64,000 nucleotides of DNA from Gaeumannomyces sp. JS-464 (Eukaryota > Ascomycota > Sordariomycetes > Magnaporthales > Magnaporthaceae): assembly GCA_002197995.1 (NCBI GenBank), contig NGZR01000002.1, positions 7,750,001 to 7,814,000 of the forward strand, given 5' to 3'. The first letter of the stretch is position 1. Every line of letters starts with the position of its first letter. The notes beneath the pieces are model-generated. The model saw only the letters and a list, made by a program, of their open reading frames with translations, did no database searches and was not told the origin of the DNA. The position numbers were made by a program, and so were the translations under genes. Of the stretch, positions 60,202 through 64,000 are shown piece after piece.

Positions 60202-62286
60202 ATGCCCCTCACCACGCCCTCGGTGTACCCGCCGCCGTCTGAGGCTCTGCGAAAGTCTGCCAGCCGGAGTGTCGTGCACAGCACCAAGGGTGTTGTGGCT
60301 TGCACGCAGCCCCTGGCGGCAAAATGCGGCATAGAAATCTTGAACGCCGGAGGAAACGCGGCTGTAGGTGATTTCCGCATATCGCCATCCCAAGAGGACA
60401 AAAGTGACTGACCTATAAATATGCACGAGATAGGATGCCGCTGTTGCAGTTGGTGAGATCTACGGCAACAAAGCAAACAGTGGTTTAGTACATGCTTTCT
60501 GACAAGGACAGCGGCCGGCATGAACATGACGGAGCCGTGCTCGACCGGCATCGGCGGCGACATGTTCTGCCTCTACTACGACGCCGCCTCGGGCAAGGTC
60601 TCGGCCCTCAACGGGTCCGGCCGCTCGGGAGCCAAGTGCACCCTCGAGGCCGTCCGCAAGTCGCTCGGCCTCCCCGAGGGCGGCAAGTCCGGCAGCATCC
60701 CCGCGTCCAGCGCCCACGCCGCCACCGTCCCAGGGGCCGCCGCCGGCTGGGCCGACACGGTAGAGCGCTTCGGGAGCGGGAAGCTGACCCTCGCTCAGAT
60801 CCTCGCCCCCGCCATCGAGCTCGGCGAGAAGGGCTTTCCTGTGTCCGAAATCACGGCCAATGCTGTAAGTACCTGTACACATCCGATCCCTTCAATTCGA
60901 AGGGCATGTACACAGGCAAGGGTCAAGATATAGTAACCCAAGACACCAGTGGCGGCAATCCGAGAAGCGGCTCCGCCAAGCATCTCCAAACTTTGCCGAG
61001 ATGCTCAAGGCGGACCCCAGCGCCCCAGACGGCGTCAGGGCCCCGGGGCCAGGCGACATCATCAAGCTGCCCAACCTGGCCCGCACCTTCCGCACCCTGG
61101 CCGAGGAGGGCAAGAAGGGCTTCTACACGGGCAGGATAGCCGAGGAGATCGTCAAGGTCCTCAAGGACCAGGGCGGCCTCCTCGAGCTCGACGACCTCAA
61201 GCACCACCTCGACGTGGGCGGCGAGCTCGTCGACCCCATCTCCATAAAGTTCACCGCCCAGGGCGCCGCCGCCGCCGCCGCCTCGGCAAGCGGCGGCAAC
61301 TGGGACGGCGGCAGCAAGGGCGAGCCCGGCCTCGAGGTCTGGGAGCACCCGCCCAACGGGCAGGGCATCGTGGCGCTGATGGCGCTGGGCATCATCCAGG
61401 AGCTGGAGCGTGCGGGGCGGATCCCCGCCTTCAAGCCCGCCGACCACAACTCGGCGCCGTACCTGCACGTCGTTATCGAGGCACTGCGCATCGCCTTCGC
61501 CGACGCCTCGTGGTTCGTCGCGGACCCAAACGTCGTCAAGGTGCCGTCACGGGGCTCGTGTCGAGCGCCTACCTGGCCGAGCGCGCCAAGCTGTTCGACC
61601 CGGCCAGGGCCTCGACGGGCCAGCACCACGGCGACCCTTCCAAGCACGACTTCCCCTCGCCCGCGCTCAGGAGCAGCGACACGGTCTACTTCGCCGTGTC
61701 CGACGCCCAGGGCAACGCCATCTCCTTCATCAACTCCAACTACAGCGGCTTCGGCACGTCCATCATCCCCAGGGGCTGCGGCTTCCACGCTGCAGAACAG
61801 GGGGTCCAACTTCAGCCTGAACCCGGACCACCCCAACGTCCTGGCGGGCCGCAAGCGGCCGTACCACACCATCATCCCGGGCCTGGTGACCAACGCGGCC
61901 GACGGGAGCCTGCACTCTGTCTTTGGCGTCATGGGCGGCTTCATGCAGCCGCAGGGCCACGTGCAGACGCTGCTGGGCCAGGTCGTCGGCGGCCTGAACC
62001 CGCAGCAGGCCCTGGACGCGCCGCGCGTCTGCATCGGGGCCGGCATGCCGGACGAGGACACGGGAAAGCTGGGCGATGACGTCGTTTACGTCGAAGAGGG
62101 ATGCCGCAGGAGACTGTTGACGGACTCAAGAAGCTGGGACACAACATTATGCTCACTACGGACTTTGGCAAAGTGCCAGTTCGGAGCGGCCAGATCATCA
62201 GGTATACCATCGACCCGGTCGACAAGACCGGCCTGTGGTCTGCCGGGAGCGACGCCCGCGGAGACGGTGCGGCGTATCCCGCGTGA
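60202..62286 (+). CDS. Gamma-glutamyltransferase / glutathione hydrolase
   Basis: Ntn-hydrolase that cleaves the gamma-glutamyl bond of glutathione and its conjugates; the precursor self-cleaves before the catalytic Thr. Exons 60202-60363, a 19-nt microexon 60434-60452, 60512-60864 and 60950-62286. Marks: [53 protein letters not shown], catalytic Thr near residue 422 in [19 protein letters not shown], then [39 protein letters not shown] and LDAPRVCIG. There is no signal peptide or membrane anchor, so it looks cytosolic, like the YwrD-type branch rather than vacuolar Ecm38. Single-base indels near 61549 (G lost), 61785 (C gained) and 62097 (G lost) correct to 623 aa. Confidence 0.92.
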
Positions 62287-62756
62287 TGACAAAGACTCGC
62301 TGTGATGGTGGGCAAGTACCGAGCAGAAAAAAAAATAGCTAGAAAAAAGATCCAAAAGCACGGCGTGGGCGTGCTATGCCTCACACGGCCACTCTGTTTG
62401 CCGCGGGAGCTTGTTGAAGGAGCTGTTTCTAGCCGGGTTGATAAGCCCCCCTCCGAGCAGTCTGCCTACAGCAGGCTGGCGACGAGGTAGGGGTGGGCTG
62501 TGTCAGCTAGCTCGTTGGCCAAAAGGAAGGGGAAGGAGAAGGAAGCATCGGGTGCAGAAGCAGCGAGAGCCCGCACGAGTGGTCTCATATTCAGCTTTCT
62601 GGCTTCGCGTTTCCATGACAGGGAACGAAGCTCGACGTCGCTATTGTAACAGAATTAGTTTAACCCGCCTGGAAGAAAAGATTGTCGTACATTCGTAGCC
62701 CGCCAACTCTGGCCTCTTTTTCTATTTGTTTATTTCACCTCTTCTCTATCCCCATA
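62287..62756. other. Convergent intergenic spacer
   Basis: 3' UTRs of the GGT and glutaredoxin genes. Nothing else recognised. Confidence 0.6.
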
Positions 62757-63486
62757 TCACGAGCTCTTAGTCGGCTCCTCGACCGGCGGGGCAGCCAGGA
62801 CCTTTTTCTCCGCCAGCAGCTTGGCCAGCTCGCCGCTCTGGTGCATCGACACGAGGATGTCGCAGCCGCCGATGAACTCCTTCTCAACGTAGAGTTGCGG
62901 GATGGTCGGCCACTCGGAGTACTCCTTGATGCCTGTTTTTCGTCGCGCGCGGGGGGGTATGATTAGCAAGCCAGGATCTCCTTTTCCCCCGTTTGACGGC
63001 GCAAGCCAAGGCACACACGCGCACGTACCTTCCCTTAGGCTCGGGTCCTCAAGCACGTTGAAGGCGGCGAACTTTGCCGGGTCGACGCCCTGCATGCTGA
63101 GCACCTGGATGCTGGCGCGCGAGAAGCCGCACTGCGGGACCTCGGGCGTGCCCTTCATGAAGAGCACCACGGGCGCCGACGCGACCGCCCTGTCGATCGC
63201 CTGCCGCGTGTCGTCCGAGAGGAGCCGCGTCTGCTGCAGCGCGCGGATGCGCCACGCCGCCGCCGGCCGTGTCATCGCCGTCGCGGCCCTGAACGGCGCG
63301 GCGCGCGGAGCGGCCGCCGCCGCCCCGGCCTGGCGGAGCAGGTTCTGCGAGCAGGGTGGGGGTTCTTCGGTCAGCTTCTTCTGGTTATTTTTTTTTTTTT
63401 TTTTTTTTTTTTGGAGTGAGGAGTATGGGCGCGACTGGTGGATTTGTGCCCGGGTAACGTACTGTCGACAATCGGCTGGAGATCAT
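62757..63486 (-). CDS. GRX5: Mitochondrial monothiol glutaredoxin Grx5
   Basis: Carries Fe-S clusters from the Isu scaffold to targets in the mitochondrial matrix. Exons 63486-63463 (eight codons, MISSRLST), 63344-63029 and 62932-62757 join to 171 aa. The first exon and the start of exon 2 ([18 protein letters not shown]) form a basic, Ala-rich presequence without acidic residues. Family marks: [17 protein letters not shown] (active-site CGFS about residues 80-83), [40 protein letters not shown] and [11 protein letters not shown]. Intron 1 holds a long A run on the coding strand. No frame breaks. Confidence 0.95.
63388..63412. repeat. Poly(T) homopolymer, 25 nt
   Basis: 25 T on the plus strand, within intron 1 of the glutaredoxin gene (A run in its transcript). 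Length is likely to vary between isolates. Confidence 0.9.
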
Positions 63487-63660
63487 TTCGGCTTTGGATT
63501 GAGAGGGTTGTTGTCAGACTCGACTTTGCACGCCGTCTGTGGTCACCTCACATCAAAATTCAGCTTTGGTTGATGATGTAAGGGGTGGCCTGACGGGACG
63601 CTCGGCTGTGGACCCCTGCTGAAGGGGAAAAAAAAAGGAGGAAATGACATAAAATATTTG

Positions 63661-63700
63661 TGGGTCAAGCAGCGCTAGTCCCAACTGAGCTATAATCGCA
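63661..63700 (-). other. tRNA-like D-arm fragment
   Basis: On the minus strand the 5' part reads TGCGATTATAGCTCAGTTGG, i.e. a seven-base acceptor-like start, two-base spacer and a D-arm/A-box consensus. No anticodon arm, B box (GGTTCGANTCC) or matching 3' acceptor follows. It is therefore not a functional tRNA gene, but a fragment or a chance A box. Confidence 0.3.
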
Positions 63701-63805
63701 AGCAGCACGCCTCTCCCATGGATGACTCTATCAAGACGCCCAAATAAACGGCTGCAGTTCTGACCACATGATTGAACCCCCAGTTATGCCAATTTTATCT
63801 GTTAG

Positions 63806-63966
63806 GTGCTTTTCATATTCCTTCTATTTATTTTCGTGGTTCCTTCGTTGTCTCCCTTTCTTTGTTCTTCCTGTTTCCTTTCTTGTGCCCTTCCCTGCAT
63901 CGCTTCCTACGTTCCCCATGTATATCCTCCCTGTGCCCTTTCCTATATCTTTTCCTGGGACCCGTT
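63806..63966. repeat. Degenerate TTTCCTRTATCC-like repeat tract
   Basis: About ten imperfect copies of a pyrimidine-rich unit (for example GTTTCCTTTCTTGTGCCC, CCCTTTCCTATATC). Same family as the tracts at 17178-17280 and 31425-31580. It runs to the window edge. Confidence 0.55.
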
Positions 63967-64000
63967 TTGTAGATTGTAAGCAATCACGATATCTAGTATT

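Noticed and set aside
1..64000. CRISPR arrays, rRNA genes, complete tRNA genes, secondary-metabolite cluster
   Set aside because: No spaced direct repeats, no rRNA-like blocks, no complete cloverleaf, and no polyketide or peptide synthetase domains were seen.

Overview
The window is nuclear DNA of a filamentous ascomycete, most likely a Sordariomycete. The genes carry short introns (mostly 50-260 nt) with GTRNGT donors, CTRAC-type branch sites and CAG/TAG acceptors. Third codon positions are strongly GC-rich, and the gene set is typical of mould fungi (eisosome protein, VPS1 dynamin, NDR kinase, NACHT-ankyrin receptor, fungal lipoxygenase, LCCL membrane protein). I see no bacterial, viral, organellar or CRISPR sequence.

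Layout: 2.8-5.5 kb (+) coiled-coil protein with a ubiquitin-like domain; 7.7-11.9 kb (+) NACHT-ankyrin receptor, convergent with 12.5-15.1 kb (-) lipoxygenase; 17.9-20.3 kb (-) VPS1 dynamin; 21.8-24.7 kb (-) GID7/WDR26-type WD40 protein; 26.6-28.6 kb (+) NDR-type kinase; 29.8-30.9 kb (+) unknown multipass membrane protein; 31.9-34.0 kb (-) LCCL membrane protein; 35.0-36.5 kb (+) queuine tRNA-ribosyltransferase accessory subunit; 37.3-40.4 kb (-) eisosome protein 1; 43.0-44.5 kb (+) tyrosine phosphatase; 44.7-46.1 kb (-) tRNA m3C methyltransferase, divergent from 46.6-47.4 kb (+) COQ10; 47.8-48.5 kb (-) small secreted protein; 49.6-51.4 kb (+) ankyrin protein; 52.1-54.0 kb (-) FG-motif protein of unknown function; 56.7-58.3 kb (-) Tra2-like RRM protein; 60.2-62.3 kb (+) gamma-glutamyltransferase; 62.8-63.5 kb (-) mitochondrial monothiol glutaredoxin GRX5. 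The genes are ordinary unlinked functions rather than one pathway. The one neighbourhood that may form a functional unit is the receptor/lipoxygenase pair.

Many genes, including conserved housekeeping ones, are broken by one-base (rarely two-base) gains or losses, mostly in G or C runs. When these are allowed for, reading frames close exactly (for example VPS1 701 aa, GGT 623 aa, kinase 501 aa). I therefore read most of them as consensus errors of the assembly in GC-rich exons. The in-frame stop at codon 55 of the NACHT-ankyrin gene is a substitution and is not explained this way. Gene spans below are given whole; exon limits I derived by eye from splice signals are in the evidence text.

The observations I would follow first are: a non-ATG, mitochondrial-presequence-like in-frame extension on the m3C methyltransferase; the NACHT-ankyrin receptor with a C-terminal membrane tail beside a lipoxygenase; seven FG motifs in an otherwise unrecognised protein; a GC-AG intron; and a 19-nt microexon in GGT.
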